A DNA stretch of 64,000 nucleotides. Source: Streptomyces sp. NBC_01264. GTDB lineage: Bacteria > Actinomycetota > Actinomycetes > Streptomycetales > Streptomycetaceae. Shown piece by piece: positions 1-9,292 of the stretch. The notes under the pieces were generated by a model. It had not been told where the DNA came from, did not search any database, and saw only the letters and a list, made by a program, of their open reading frames with translations. The position numbers and the translations under genes were made by a program. Where the stretch lies: contig NZ_JAPEOX010000001.1 in the NCBI RefSeq assembly GCF_026340675.1, positions 806,001-870,000 on the forward strand. The letters run 5' to 3'. The first letter of the stretch is position 1; the number at the start of each line of letters is the position of its first letter.

Positions 1-699
1 GTCCAGGGTGTAGGCCGGTCCGTGGAAGTCGAGCCGGTTGGCGGTCCGGGCGGCCGTGAAGCTCGGTACGAGTCCGATCGACGCGTCGGGCCGTTCGGGA
101 CCCAGGGCCTCCTGGAAGGCGGAGCGGACCGCGGCGATCCGCCGCTCGCCGAGCTCGGGCGCGAGCTCGCGCAGGGTCTGCGCCAACTGGTGGGCGGTAC
201 GGACGCGTTGGTCGAGCCGGGCGGTGGCCACGCCCATGAACCCGCCGCGCCCCAGCACGATCCCGATCCGCGAGCGGTCGGTCGGCAGGCGGCTCTCGCC
301 GCCCGCGTCGGCGATGGCCTCGGCCGTGGCGTGCAGGGCGAGCATCTGGTCCGGTTCGGCCTCTTCCACGGTGGCCGGCATGATGCCGAACCGGGTCGGG
401 TCGAAGGCGGCGAGCCCGTCCACGAAGCCCCCGCGCCGGCAGTAGAACCGGTCGCCGGAGACCGGTCCGGTGGCGCCGTCCGGGTCGTAGTACACCTCGG
501 GATCCCACCGGCCGGGCGGGACGTCGCCTATGCAGTCCGTACCGGCCAGGAGGTTGCGGCGGTAGGCGGCGAGGTCCGCGGCGCCCGGGAACACCGCGCC
601 CATTCCGACGATCGCCGCGTCGGTGGGACGCGGACCGCGATGGTGCCTCCGCTGACCGGATCCCCGGCCCTGCTGGCGGCGGTCAGGCACGCCGCTCAC
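1..699 (-). CDS. PUFA-like type I synthase subunit, N-terminal ketosynthase (partial)
   Basis: This minus-strand frame is open from a GTG at 699 to the window edge. About 30 basic residues are followed by a ketosynthase N-terminus: AAIVGMGAVFPGA, the GRWDPEVYYDPD stretch, and TANRLDFHGPAYTLD, which normally lies just before the active-site cysteine (outside the window). KS domains of this type perform decarboxylative Claisen condensation. The start overlaps the last 17 bases of the upstream synthase gene, so the two are probably translationally coupled and act in one complex, as PfaA and PfaC do. GAGGGGA just before the GTG can serve as ribosome site. The rest of the domain order cannot be seen. 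Family assignment is firm; the product is unknown. Confidence 0.85.
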   Translation of the reverse strand, partial: MSGVPDRRQQGRGSGQRRHHRGPRPTDAAIVGMGAVFPGAADLAAYRRNLLAGTDCIGDVPPGRWDPEVYYDPDGATGPVSGDRFYCRRGGFVDGLAAFDPTRFGIMPATVEEAEPDQMLALHATAEAIADAGGESRLPTDRSRIGIVLGRGGFMGVATARLDQRVRTAHQLAQTLRELAPELGERRIAAVRSAFQEALGPERPDASIGLVPSFTAARTANRLDFHGPAYTLD

Positions 700-3600
700 T
701 CCCCTCGTGCCCCTCGTGCCTCTCGTGTCCCTTGTGTGCCTCGGCCGCCATCAGGACCACCTGTACGTCCGTCCCGTGCGCGAGTTCGGCGAGGAACGCG
801 GCGCCGCCCGCGTCCGGGTCGATGAGCGGAATGCCGCGGCGGCTGTACGCACGTGCCAGTTCGGGGCTGACCATCCCGCCCGCCTCGGCGGCCCAGGGAC
901 CCCAGTCCACGGACAGCACCCGGCCGGGGAAGCTCTCCGACCACAGGTGTGCCAGGCCGTCGAGGGCGTCGTTGGCGGCGGCGTAGTCGGTCTGCCCCCG
1001 GTTCCCGTACACGCCCGCGACACTTCCGAACAGGGCGAGGAAGCGGGGTGCGGGAGCCGCGCCGTGCTCGGCCGCCGCGGCGGCGAGGTGGAGTGCGCCG
1101 GTCACCTTCGTGGTGAACACCTGGGCGAATGCGCCCGGTTGCTTGTCGCGGAGCAGCCCGTCGTTCAGGGTCCCGGCTCCGTGCACGATTCCGTCGAGTC
1201 GGCCGTGGCGGGCCCGCACGGTGGCCACGACGTCCCGTACCGCCTGCCCGTCCGTGACGTCCGCGCAGCGGTAGCCGACGGACGCGGCCACGGTCGCGAG
1301 GGTCGCCAGGGTGGTCCGTACCTCGCGCTCGGCGAGGATCCGCGAGGCGGCGGCCTCGATCTCCGCAGGGGTGCGCAGACCGGTGGCGATCAGTGCGGCA
1401 CGCAGGGCCACCCGGTCGGTGGCGTGCCCGAACTCATCCGCCTGAGCCGGTGGTTGAGGTGTGCGCCCCATCAGTTCTACGTGGCATCCGGTGGCCCGGG
1501 CCAGCGCCAGGGCGGTCCGGGCGGTGATCCCGCGGGCCCCGCCGGTGAGCAGGACCACCGAGTCCGCGTCGAGGGGCGGTGTCGCGCCGCCGGGGACCAG
1601 CGGTGCGGGGACCGGCCGGCGGGTGACCCGTAGGCCCTCGGCGGTGTAGGCGACGGAGGCGGGTGCCTCTCCGGACGGGGCGGCCGGCTCGGTTGCCGGT
1701 GCGCAGCTCAGCTCGGCGAGGAGCTGCGCCGCGATCCGCTCGGGGTCCTCCTTGGAGTGGACCTCCACGGCGCGGATCAGCCGGCCGGGGTATTCGAGGG
1801 AGGCGCTGCGGGCGAAGCCGTGCACTCCCGCTCCGGCGGATTCGCCGCGGGCGGTGACCAGGAGGAGCCGGTGCACACCGCCGGTCAGGGCCCGCTGCAG
1901 CCCGGGAAAGGCCTCGGGCAGGACGGGCGCCGCGCCCGACCGCAGGGCGGAGAGGTCGAGCAGGGCGTCGAACCCGGCTTCGCCTTGCGCCAGTTGCCGT
2001 ACGTCCGCCCCGAGGGACCGGAGGGCCCCGGTGACCGCGGGGCCGACACCCTGGGCGTCTCCGGCGTCCCCGACGGCTCCGACGACTCCGATCCGCAGAC
2101 CGCGCAGCGCCGCCGGGTCCCCGGGCGCGGGTGGCAGGGTCTGCGCTTCCACCCGGAGGCGGTCGAGTGCGGGCGGGGCGGTTGCCGGGGCCCTGACCGG
2201 GACCGGGGCCACCGCTTCCGTGGCCGACGGCTCGGGGTGGGCGGTGTGGCCGGAGACCCAGTCCACGATGCCGCGCAGGGTTTTGATCCGGGACAGCTCC
2301 TCGATGGCGCTCTCGGCGGAGCCGCCCGCGTCCTGGGGCAGACCGATCCGGTCGGCCAGCGCGCCGATGATCTCCACGCGCTTGATGGAGTCGATGGACA
2401 GGTCCGCCTCCAGGTCCAGCTCGGGAGCGAGCATGTCGCGGGGGTACCCGGTCCGGGTGTGGACGATCTCCACGATCACGTCCATCACCTCCTCGGCGGA
2501 CCGAGGCTCCGCGCCGGCCGCACCCCCAGCGCCTTCGCCGCCGCCACTCACGCTCGCCCCGCCCCCGCGGGCCACACCCCCGAGGACCCCGCCCCCGGGG
2601 GCCGAGCCGCCGCCAGCGGATGCGGGAGCACCACCGGATACCCAGTCACCCGGCGCACCACCCCCGACCGTCCCCCCGCCCAGGACCACACCTCCCGGCA
2701 TCCCCACACCTGCGGGCACACCCCCGCCCAGCCCAGCTCCGCCCGGCAGGCCATCTCCCGGAACCGCACCGGCGGACACCCCGGGGCCCATACCGACCCC
2801 ATGGGGCATGCCACCCCCCAAGGGCGCACCGCCGGGCATCCCCGCGCCCAGGGTGGCTCCGTCAAACACCGGACCATCTGCCGCCGTTGGCCACGATCCG
2901 GGTCCGGCGAAGCCCGCGGCCGCCGGCCAGGACCCGTTCGCGCCGCCCGCAAGGCCCGCGCCGTCAGGCCGGTACCCGGCCCGGGCGGGCGCGGCGGATG
3001 CGGCCCCGAACAGCCCCGAGGCCGCCCCCGGACCGCCGGGCAGTCCGGCGCCCGGGACCCCGCCGCCTGCGGCCGGCGGCCATGGGCCGGAGTCCGCGAA
3101 GCCGACCAGCGGGCCCGGGACACCACCCTGACCCGTGGACCCGGCTCCGCCGGCGCCCCCGGGCCGGCCCCGGCCGTCCACGCCGGTCCCGGCCCAGTGA
3201 GCGGCCGAAGCCGTGCCCGGGAACACCCCGGAGCCGGGATCCGCAGCCACCGGGGCGCCGCCCAACGCCCCGGACCAGGCACCGTCCGCACCCGCGGGCA
3301 GGCTCCGGCCGTCCGGTCGACTCCCGGGCCAGAGGGAGAGCGGCGCCGTCGACGCCAAATAGCCGATCATGACGTCTCGTTGCGCCTGTACCAGTTCGCG
3401 AGAGCCGCGGAGGTACTCCAGGACGGCTTCCTCCCGGCGGTCGGCCGCGGCGGATGCGATGTGCCCGGCCGGGTGGCCGGAGGGAGCGCCCAGGCCCGCC
3501 GGGGAGTCGTAACCCGTGCCGGGGCGGCCGTTCACGCTCCGGCGATACCGGCCGTCCCCACCCCCGACGCCCGGACCGGCCACCAGCGCGCCGCTCCCGG

Positions 3601-6600
3601 GGAGGGCGAAGACCCCCTCGGGCGCCGGAACCCCGGCCCACCCGTTCCGCACGTCCGCGTGCCCGTTGTTCGCGTGGGCCGCCAGCGGGTCCGGGCCCAC
3701 GTTCAGCTGCGCCCCGAACTGAACGGGCCCGCCGTTCGCGTGTGCCCCCGCGGAGTCGGGGCCCGCGCCGGCCAGGGCCCCCGCAGGGGCGGTCCCGCCG
3801 TTCGCATGGGTCCCCAGGAAGGCCGAACCCCCCTCCGGCCCGGTGCCGTTCGTCGGCTGCGTCATCTGATGGGCTCCCTTTCCTTCGGATACCGCGACGT
3901 GGACCCGGCGGGCCGGGCGGAGCCCGCCGGGGACGGGGTTGCCGTCCCGGGTGCGGACCAGGTGGCCGTCCACCAGCCAGCCCGGGCGGCGCGGAGCACG
4001 CTCGGGGAGCCGGGAGGTGCGGCCTCGGAACAGGGCTTCGGGGGCCATCGGCACGCCCGCCGCAGCCAGTTCGGCCAGGGCCGTGACCAGGCGAAGCAGC
4101 CCGTGCTCACCCGGCACGTCCAGCGGCACCACCGTGTGCGGCCGGTCGTGCAGGATGCGGCCGACCAGGCCGGACAGGACGCGGCCGGGCCCGGCCTCCA
4201 CGAAGGTCCGTACCCCGGCGGCGTACATGTGCTCGACCTGCTCCACGAACCGGACCGGTTCGGCGACCTGACGGGCCACCAGGTCGCGTACCGCATCGGC
4301 GGTCTCCGGATAGGGTCCGGCCGTGGTGTTCGACCAGACCGGGAGGGTGGCGGCGGACAGCTCCGTCCCGGCCAGCTCCTCGGCGAGCGCCGTGGCCGCC
4401 CCCGCCACCACCTCGCTGTGGAACGCGCAGGCGACGGGGAGCGGGGTGGCCGTGAGACCCGCTTCCCACAGGGCGGTCACCGCCTCGGCCACGGCGTCCG
4501 CCGGACCTGAGATCACGCACTGCCGGGGCGCGTTGTGGTTCGCGACCACGCACCCGGCCCGTTCCGCGATCTCCCGCACCTCCTGCGGCGCTGCCGTCAC
4601 CGCCGCCATCGTCCCCGGATCCGTTCCGGCCGCCGCGAGGATGGCCTCGGCCCGGCGCGCACTCAGCCGCAGCAGGCTCGCCTGGTCCCACACCCCCGCC
4701 GCCCACAGCGCGGTGAGCTCGCCGTACGAGTGCCCGGCGACGCAGTCCGGCCGTACGCCCAGCTCCCCCAGCAGCAGGTGCGCCGCCGAGCCCGCCAGCC
4801 CTTGGGCCGGCTGGGCGATCCGGGTGTCGGTGACCGCGGCCCGCTGCGCGGTCCGCCCCTGCGGGGTGAAGGACGCCGGGGGGAACACGGTGGAGACCAC
4901 CGCGCCCGGTGCCGCGTCGAGGAGTTCCCTCAGTTGGGGAAAGGCCGTGAACAACTCTCTCAGCATCCCGGGGCGTTGGCTGCCCTGGCCGGGAAAGAGG
5001 AAGGCCACCTGTCCCGGGTCCGCCGATTCCTCCCGTACGTGGACCCCCTCGCCCGGGGTGAAGGCCCGTGCCCGCTCCAGCCTGGCCGCCAGCTCGTCCA
5101 GGTCGGCGGCCACGACCGCCACCCGTACCGCGCCCGCGCCCTCCGCGGCCTCCGCGGCGAGGTCCCGCAGCGCCCACGGGCGTCCGGCCGCGTCGTTCTC
5201 CTCCAGCCTGGCCGCCAGCCGGGCCATCGCCCGGCCGGCCGCGCGCCGGTCCTCGCCGCGGAAGCAGAACAGCTCGGCCGGCCATTCCTCCAGTCCGTGC
5301 CGGGGCTCCTCGGCCCCGGCGTAACCTGTCAGCACCGCGTGGTAATTGGTGCCGCCGAACCCGAAGGCGCTCACTCCGGCGATCCGCCGCTCGGCGGGCA
5401 CCGCCCACGGCCGGGCCGCGGTGTCGAAGGAGAAGGGACTGGTCTCCGCGTTCCAGGACGGGACCGGTGCGTCGAGGTGCAGGGTCGGCGGCCGTACACC
5501 CGCGTGGACCGCCCGGACCGCCTTGATCAGTCCGGCCAGTCCGGCCGCGCATTTGGTGTGCCCGATCTGCGATTTGACCGAACCCAGTGCGCAGGATCCC
5601 GGAGTTGCGCCCGATTCGGCGAACAGGGCCGTCAGTACGCCCAGTTCGGTGGTGTCACCGACCACGGTTCCGGTGCCGTGCGCTTCGATCAGGCCGACCT
5701 CGCCGGGGCTGATCCCGGCCCGTGCGTAAGCCCGGTCCAGGGCCCTGCGCTGCCCCTCCGGCCGGGGTGCGGTGAGACCCAGGGAGCGTCCGTCGCTGGC
5801 GGCTCCGACCGCCTTGATCACGGCGTACACCCGATCGCCGTCCCGTTCCGCGTCGGCGAGCCGCTTCAGTACGAGCGCCCCCACCCCCTCCCCGAGGGCG
5901 ATCCCGTCGGCAGCCGAATCGAAGGGCCGGCAGCGTCCGCCGGGGGACAGTGCGCGGACGGAGGAGAACAGCAGGTAGTCGTTGATTCCGTTGTGGACGT
6001 CGGCGCCTCCGCACAGCACCATGTCGCTGTCCCTGTCGCGCAGTTGACGGCAGGCGAGGTCGAGCGCGGCCAGCGAGGAGGCGCATGCGGCGTCCACCGT
6101 GCAGTTCGCGCCGCCGAGGTCCAGCCGGTTGGCGACCCGGCCGGCGATGACGTTGGCGAGGACCCCGGGGAAGGAGTCCTCGGTGAGCCGCGGGAGCTGT
6201 TCGTCCAGGGCGGGAGGGAGCTCGCCCAGGTATCCGGGATAGAGCGCGCGCAGCCCGTACGCGCCCGCCAGCTCGGTGCCGGCCTCCGCGCCGAAGACGA
6301 CCGAGGTACGGGACCGGTCGAACTCCCGGTCCTTGCCGTATCCGGCGTCCGCCAGGGCGCGTGCCGAGATCTCCAGGGCCAGGAGCTGCACCGGCTCGAT
6401 CCCGGCCAGCGAGGCCGGCGGGATGCCGTGCGCGAGGGCGTCGAAGGGCATCGGGCCGAGGAAGCCGCCCCAGCGGGACGGGGTGCGCTCGCCGGCCCGC
6501 GCCGGGTCGGGGTCGTAGTGGAGCGCCGGGTCCCAGCGTTCGGCCGGGACCTCGCTCACGGCGTCACTGCCGTCCAGGATCCGCGCCCAGTAGGCGGCGA

Positions 6601-8752
6601 GGTCCGGTGCGCCGGGGTAGGCGCAGGCCATGCCGACGACGGCGACGTCCAGCGGTTCGGGCCGCGCGGCGCCGGTGGCGGACGCCGCGTCGGTGGCGCC
6701 GGCCACGGGTTCCCCACCGGCGAGCTCCTGGGCCCGCCGCGCGAGCAACCGGCATGCACCTTCGGTGACTTCGGCGTGCAGGGCGGCGATGGTGGTGGTC
6801 CCGGAGCGCAGGGTGGCGGCCTGGCCGAGCATGAACAGCCCTTCCGTGTCCTGCTGTTCCTCGCCCACGAACACCATCGCGGAGCCGTCGGCCGCGCGCC
6901 GCAGCCCCTTGCTGGCGATCCGGAGCCTTCCCAGGTTGAGCCGCTCCAGCTCCTCCCACACCTCGCGCGGCTCGGCGCCGCCCTGCGCGAGCCGTTGCCG
7001 GGTGGCCTCGAAGGTGTCCACGTACGGGGTGCGCGCACAGCGGGTGGCGTGTCCGGGGGCGGTGTGCAGCAGGACGGTGTCCGCGCACTCCAGCGCCGCC
7101 CGCTGGAACCGGGGCAGGACCGCGCCCGCCGCCACCGCCTCCTCGGTGAACAGGTAGGCGGTGCCCATGAGCACCCCGATGCGCGCACCCCGCTCGGCCA
7201 GTGGGGCCGCCGCGGCGGCGGCCATCGCCGCGGAGCGGGCGTCGTGGATTCCGCCCGCGAACAGCACGTCCAGCGCGGCCGGTTCGGGGCAGGACAGCAG
7301 CAGCTCGATCTGCTCCTCCCAGAGCGGGAACGAGGCGCGCGGCCCGACGTGACCGCCGCATTCCAGCCCCTCGAACACGAACCTCCGTGCCCCGTCGGCG
7401 AGATACCGCTCCAGCAGGCCCGGCGAGGGCACGTGCAGATGGGTCCGGGTCCCGGCGGCCTCCAGCGGGGCGGCCTGCCCCGGGGTGCCGCCCGCGATGA
7501 TCGCGTACGGCGGGCGCACCTCGGCGACGGCCGCGAGCTGCTCGGCCCGGAGCTCGGCCGGGGCGAAGCCGAGCATGCCCACGCCCCAGGGCCGCTCCCC
7601 GAGGCGCTCGGCGGTTTCGGCGAGGAGCCGGCGTACCTGCGGCCCCTCCATGACCGCGAGCGCGAGATAGGGGACCGCGCCCCCGGCCGCCACCGCTTCG
7701 GCGAAGGCGGCCTGGTCACTGACCCGGGTCATCGGCCCCTGCGCCACCGGGAGCGGGCACCCCGGGCCGTGGCCGCCCCCCAGCGGCCGGGCCCGTACGA
7801 CGGCCGCCAGGTGTTCCGCAACGGCCGACCGGACGGCCTGGAGGATGCCTCCGGTCGTCCGGTGGCGGGCGGCGAGCCGGGCCGCCGAGGCCCCGTCCTG
7901 CCCGACGGGGAGCAGCTGTGCGCGCAGGTCCCGGGCACCGAGCAGGGCGCCGACCGGGCCCTGCGGCGGGGTCAGGTCGGGGCGCGCGTACACCCGGTGT
8001 CCCTCCAGCAGCTTGGTCTCGGAGCCGTCCATGGCCCGTACAGCCGAGGCCACTTCGGCGGGCAGCCCGGCCTCCCCCTCGGGCGTGAGGGCCAGTTGTA
8101 CGTCGACCAGCACCCCGGCGGCTCCGCCCGCGACGGCCGCGGCCGCGGTGTGCGGCCCGATCCCGCCGTACGCCCGTACGGGCAGCACCGACGCGGGCTC
8201 GGCGAGCAGCTGTTGGAGGAGAACGAAGGTGGTGGTCCCGCCCACCCGGCCGCCCGCCTCGTGCCCCTTGGCCACGAGCGCGGCCACCCCGGCGGCCACC
8301 GCCGCCCCGGCTTCGGCCGGATCGGTGACCTCGGCCCACACCCGGGGCCGCCCGATGGCGGCCGCCCAGTCGGCCACCCCCTCCGGGGTGTGGCCCGCGG
8401 GGTCGGCCAGCAACACGGTGTCCACCTCGGCCGGCAGCTCCTCGGGCCCGATCGGGCAGCCCGCGGGCACCCGTACCCCGTAGCGGCCGGTTCCGAGGCG
8501 GCGGGCGATCTCGGCCATGGCCTGCCGCGCGGACCGGGCGTCCCGGCCGAGGTCGAGCAGGCCCAGGGCGCCGGCGCGCTCGGCGGCGGTGACGATCCGC
8601 GGGTTCGGCTCCTCGAACGGGCTGACCGCGACGACCAGGTCACGGTCGGCGGCGCGCAGCCGTCCGGGCCGCGCGGTGCGCGGGGCTGGCGGGGGTTGCT
8701 GGGGCGGAAGTGCACGCGGGGGCTGGGGGGACGGCTCGGGCTGGGGGGACAC
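683..8752 (-). CDS. PUFA/HglE-like iterative type I polyketide synthase: NPD-NPD-KS-AT-ACP-KR
   Basis: About 2689 residues. Counting from an in-frame ATG at 8782 (10 codons longer), the order is: Pro-rich leader; two TIM-barrel regions of nitronate monooxygenase/enoyl-reductase type (about 45-330 and 345-640, the second with GGHVGPRASFPLWEE); KS 712-1160 (C900 in VDAACASS, H1035, H1075); AT 1258-1590 (S1352 in GHSYGE); Gly/Ala/Pro linker 1640-2093; ACP 2095-2180 (S2132 in LSIDSIKRVEI, the PfaA-type ACP motif); KR 2405-2680 (TGGARGIT; Y2600 and N2604). I prefer the GTG at 8752 because GGAAGAGGAG lies just upstream, whereas the ATG has no ribosome site. No dehydratase is visible here. It probably makes a reduced polyketide or specialised lipid with the next gene. 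The divergent LysR gene is a candidate regulator. Confidence 0.9.
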   Translation of the reverse strand: MSPQPEPSPQPPRALPPQQPPPAPRTARPGRLRAADRDLVVAVSPFEEPNPRIVTAAERAGALGLLDLGRDARSARQAMAEIARRLGTGRYGVRVPAGCPIGPEELPAEVDTVLLADPAGHTPEGVADWAAAIGRPRVWAEVTDPAEAGAAVAAGVAALVAKGHEAGGRVGGTTTFVLLQQLLAEPASVLPVRAYGGIGPHTAAAAVAGGAAGVLVDVQLALTPEGEAGLPAEVASAVRAMDGSETKLLEGHRVYARPDLTPPQGPVGALLGARDLRAQLLPVGQDGASAARLAARHRTTGGILQAVRSAVAEHLAAVVRARPLGGGHGPGCPLPVAQGPMTRVSDQAAFAEAVAAGGAVPYLALAVMEGPQVRRLLAETAERLGERPWGVGMLGFAPAELRAEQLAAVAEVRPPYAIIAGGTPGQAAPLEAAGTRTHLHVPSPGLLERYLADGARRFVFEGLECGGHVGPRASFPLWEEQIELLLSCPEPAALDVLFAGGIHDARSAAMAAAAAAPLAERGARIGVLMGTAYLFTEEAVAAGAVLPRFQRAALECADTVLLHTAPGHATRCARTPYVDTFEATRQRLAQGGAEPREVWEELERLNLGRLRIASKGLRRAADGSAMVFVGEEQQDTEGLFMLGQAATLRSGTTTIAALHAEVTEGACRLLARRAQELAGGEPVAGATDAASATGAARPEPLDVAVVGMACAYPGAPDLAAYWARILDGSDAVSEVPAERWDPALHYDPDPARAGERTPSRWGGFLGPMPFDALAHGIPPASLAGIEPVQLLALEISARALADAGYGKDREFDRSRTSVVFGAEAGTELAGAYGLRALYPGYLGELPPALDEQLPRLTEDSFPGVLANVIAGRVANRLDLGGANCTVDAACASSLAALDLACRQLRDRDSDMVLCGGADVHNGINDYLLFSSVRALSPGGRCRPFDSAADGIALGEGVGALVLKRLADAERDGDRVYAVIKAVGAASDGRSLGLTAPRPEGQRRALDRAYARAGISPGEVGLIEAHGTGTVVGDTTELGVLTALFAESGATPGSCALGSVKSQIGHTKCAAGLAGLIKAVRAVHAGVRPPTLHLDAPVPSWNAETSPFSFDTAARPWAVPAERRIAGVSAFGFGGTNYHAVLTGYAGAEEPRHGLEEWPAELFCFRGEDRRAAGRAMARLAARLEENDAAGRPWALRDLAAEAAEGAGAVRVAVVAADLDELAARLERARAFTPGEGVHVREESADPGQVAFLFPGQGSQRPGMLRELFTAFPQLRELLDAAPGAVVSTVFPPASFTPQGRTAQRAAVTDTRIAQPAQGLAGSAAHLLLGELGVRPDCVAGHSYGELTALWAAGVWDQASLLRLSARRAEAILAAAGTDPGTMAAVTAAPQEVREIAERAGCVVANHNAPRQCVISGPADAVAEAVTALWEAGLTATPLPVACAFHSEVVAGAATALAEELAGTELSAATLPVWSNTTAGPYPETADAVRDLVARQVAEPVRFVEQVEHMYAAGVRTFVEAGPGRVLSGLVGRILHDRPHTVVPLDVPGEHGLLRLVTALAELAAAGVPMAPEALFRGRTSRLPERAPRRPGWLVDGHLVRTRDGNPVPGGLRPARRVHVAVSEGKGAHQMTQPTNGTGPEGGSAFLGTHANGGTAPAGALAGAGPDSAGAHANGGPVQFGAQLNVGPDPLAAHANNGHADVRNGWAGVPAPEGVFALPGSGALVAGPGVGGGDGRYRRSVNGRPGTGYDSPAGLGAPSGHPAGHIASAAADRREEAVLEYLRGSRELVQAQRDVMIGYLASTAPLSLWPGSRPDGRSLPAGADGAWSGALGGAPVAADPGSGVFPGTASAAHWAGTGVDGRGRPGGAGGAGSTGQGGVPGPLVGFADSGPWPPAAGGGVPGAGLPGGPGAASGLFGAASAAPARAGYRPDGAGLAGGANGSWPAAAGFAGPGSWPTAADGPVFDGATLGAGMPGGAPLGGGMPHGVGMGPGVSAGAVPGDGLPGGAGLGGGVPAGVGMPGGVVLGGGTVGGGAPGDWVSGGAPASAGGGSAPGGGVLGGVARGGGASVSGGGEGAGGAAGAEPRSAEEVMDVIVEIVHTRTGYPRDMLAPELDLEADLSIDSIKRVEIIGALADRIGLPQDAGGSAESAIEELSRIKTLRGIVDWVSGHTAHPEPSATEAVAPVPVRAPATAPPALDRLRVEAQTLPPAPGDPAALRGLRIGVVGAVGDAGDAQGVGPAVTGALRSLGADVRQLAQGEAGFDALLDLSALRSGAAPVLPEAFPGLQRALTGGVHRLLLVTARGESAGAGVHGFARSASLEYPGRLIRAVEVHSKEDPERIAAQLLAELSCAPATEPAAPSGEAPASVAYTAEGLRVTRRPVPAPLVPGGATPPLDADSVVLLTGGARGITARTALALARATGCHVELMGRTPQPPAQADEFGHATDRVALRAALIATGLRTPAEIEAAASRILAEREVRTTLATLATVAASVGYRCADVTDGQAVRDVVATVRARHGRLDGIVHGAGTLNDGLLRDKQPGAFAQVFTTKVTGALHLAAAAAEHGAAPAPRFLALFGSVAGVYGNRGQTDYAAANDALDGLAHLWSESFPGRVLSVDWGPWAAEAGGMVSPELARAYSRRGIPLIDPDAGGAAFLAELAHGTDVQVVLMAAEAHKGHERHEGHEGSERRA
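704..739. repeat. four 9-bp tandem units at the 3' end of the synthase gene
   Basis: Four imperfect units (CTCGTGCCC, CTCGTGCCT, CTCGTGTCC, CTTGTGTGC on the plus strand) encode a His/Glu/Gly tail (KGHERHEGHEGSERRA). They sit at the junction with the next gene and supply its AGGGGA ribosome site. The tail lies outside the KR domain. Confidence 0.7.
2504..3865 (-). other. low-complexity Gly/Ala/Pro linker inside the synthase
   Basis: This stretch encodes roughly residues 1640-2093, between AT and ACP. The first third contains spaced AHANGG/AHANNG motifs. A short helical island follows at about 1780-1810 (REEAVLEYLRGSRELVQAQRDVM). The last third is degenerate Gly-rich repeats such as GGGVPAGVGMPGG. 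The frame stays open throughout, so it is translated, probably as a flexible tether for the ACP. About 450 residues is long for such a linker. Confidence 0.75.
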
Positions 8753-9292
8753 GGACGCTCCTCTTCCAGTGCGATGTGACATGGCGCAATGCGGGACGGA
8801 AGACGGGGGGGGAAGGCGTGTGAAGACCAGAGGAAGACGGGGAAGACGGGGGAAGGCGTGGGAGAACGACGGCGGACGAGGAGTCCTCCCGCCGGGTATC
8901 CGAGGCGGGTGACGCGCCGAACGGCCGGGCGATCCGGCGGGGACAGGGTTGAGCGGTGGTCAAATTCCCTGTTGCCGGGATGCATCGTGCGGTGACGGCC
9001 CCGCACTGTCAACGGTCATCCGGAGCCGTTCACTTCGCACCCCGGACGGCCTCCACCCACCTCGACGGCTCCGCGGCCACGGCTCCGGCGCACCCCGACC
9101 GGGGCCGCGGCCTGCGGTGTTGCACCCGGGAGACTCCTCTCCGGCCCACCGGCCCGCGCACCTCGACCGCCCGGACGCATGCCGCATGGGCATGAGTTGC
9201 CACCGGTCCGGCATGAGCACCTTTGTGAAGTCTGACGGTTGTTCACCCGACGCGGTCTTACAGGTACACCCTTGCCCGGTTACCGTCCGGTC
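8753..9292. promoter_or_regulatory. divergent intergenic region between synthase and LysR gene
   Basis: About 540 bases with no convincing gene on either strand. It must hold the promoters of both divergent genes and is the expected place for LysR binding. I see no unambiguous -35/-10 pair and name no precise operator. Confidence 0.4.

Noticed and set aside
4535..8779. A 1414-residue open frame on the plus strand opposite the synthase gene.
   Set aside because: It is a GC-bias shadow: Gly/Arg/Pro-rich translation, no domain, no ribosome site, and it mirrors the codons of a clearly conserved synthase on the other strand.
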